A stretch of 64,000 bases of DNA, from contig CM072512.1 of NCBI GenBank assembly GCA_036898135.1, positions 23,291,069-23,355,068 on the forward strand. The letters are read 5' to 3'. Below the pieces are notes generated by a model. The model did no database searches. It was not told the origin of the DNA and saw nothing but the letters and a program-made list of their open reading frames with translations. This stretch comes from Oncomelania hupensis (Eukaryota > Mollusca > Gastropoda > Littorinimorpha > Pomatiopsidae). A program made the position numbers and the translations under genes. Shown in pieces: positions 63,695 to 64,000 of this stretch (positions are counted from its first letter, which is position 1; each line of letters starts with the position of its first letter).

Positions 63695-64000
63695 TTTTGA
63701 CTTCCATGCATAGCAATGTGAGTCTAAGTACTCAACCCCTTCTCCCACCCCCCCACCCCACCCCCCAAAAAAAATCCAGATTTCCACAAATCTGTGTGAG
63801 ATGAGTCTTAAATAGTCCAAAAATAACAAACAAACAAAAATATCTGTCCATCTGTCTGTGCAAATAAATGTAAAGTGGCTAAGTACTCAGAACTTATTTC
63901 ACAACCAAACTTGGTAAGATAATGTAAACCTATAAGACCTCGTAAATGATCAGTGAATGAATGACTTCCCGTCAAGGTCACAGGTCATCAAATGTTAGTC
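63695..64000. repeat. R-B copy 5 (runs off right edge)
   Basis: 'CATGCATAGCAATGTGAGTC', 'AATAGTCCAAAAATAACAAA', 'CTATCTGTCCATCTGTCTGTG'-like sequence and 'GTCAAGGTCACAGGTCATC' in the same order as copy 1. Confidence 0.72.

Overview
The window is nuclear DNA of an animal. It is AT-rich, its genes have many introns with GT-AG boundaries, and most of the space between exons is interspersed repeats. The TTAGGG tract and repeats resembling known molluscan families suggest a marine mollusc, possibly a gastropod. That is inference; no species can be named.

Five conserved genes could be assembled exon by exon, with reading phase kept across every junction. In order they are eIF3d (EIF3D, +, 14 coding exons, 4542-12164), soluble calcium-activated nucleotidase 1 (CANT1, -, 20966-24141), the ribosomal L1-domain nucleolar protein RSL1D1 (+, 24485-33230), ankyrin repeat protein ANKRD40 (-, 36472-40902) and the large U2AF subunit (U2AF2, +, from 41567 and running off the right edge). 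CANT1/RSL1D1 and ANKRD40/U2AF2 are divergent pairs with short shared upstream regions.

The introns of eIF3d hold a dense set of small RNA genes that is not obvious from coding signals. There are five paralogous box C/D snoRNAs that keep one guide, AGTTATCCCTGTC. This guide is complementary to the conserved CAGGGATAAC segment of the 28S peptidyl-transferase region. There are also two paralogous box H/ACA snoRNAs. Two more, divergent, members of the same C/D family lie in introns of RSL1D1.

U2AF2 intron 2 contains, in antisense, a complete 6249-bp DNA transposon (46620-52868). It has 20-bp terminal inverted repeats and a 4-bp GTAA target duplication. It carries one intact two-exon gene for a 1073-residue protein that joins an RNase H-like D-D-E transposase core to a vertnin/OTU-like cysteine-protease domain. 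This is the best candidate for an under-described system.

Other repeats are: a gag gene of an LTR retrotransposon (left edge) with an 88-bp minisatellite upstream; a possible solo LTR just upstream of eIF3d; five hAT-like elements with 5-bp target duplications; three piggyBac-like elements with TTAA ends; a P-like THAP element; RTE-like and L2/CR1-like LINE fragments; tRNA-derived SINEs; and two abundant unnamed repeat families (R-A and R-B). In RSL1D1 intron 3 they form a stack: R-B interrupted by piggyBac, itself interrupted by hAT, followed by an inverted pair of RTE fragments.
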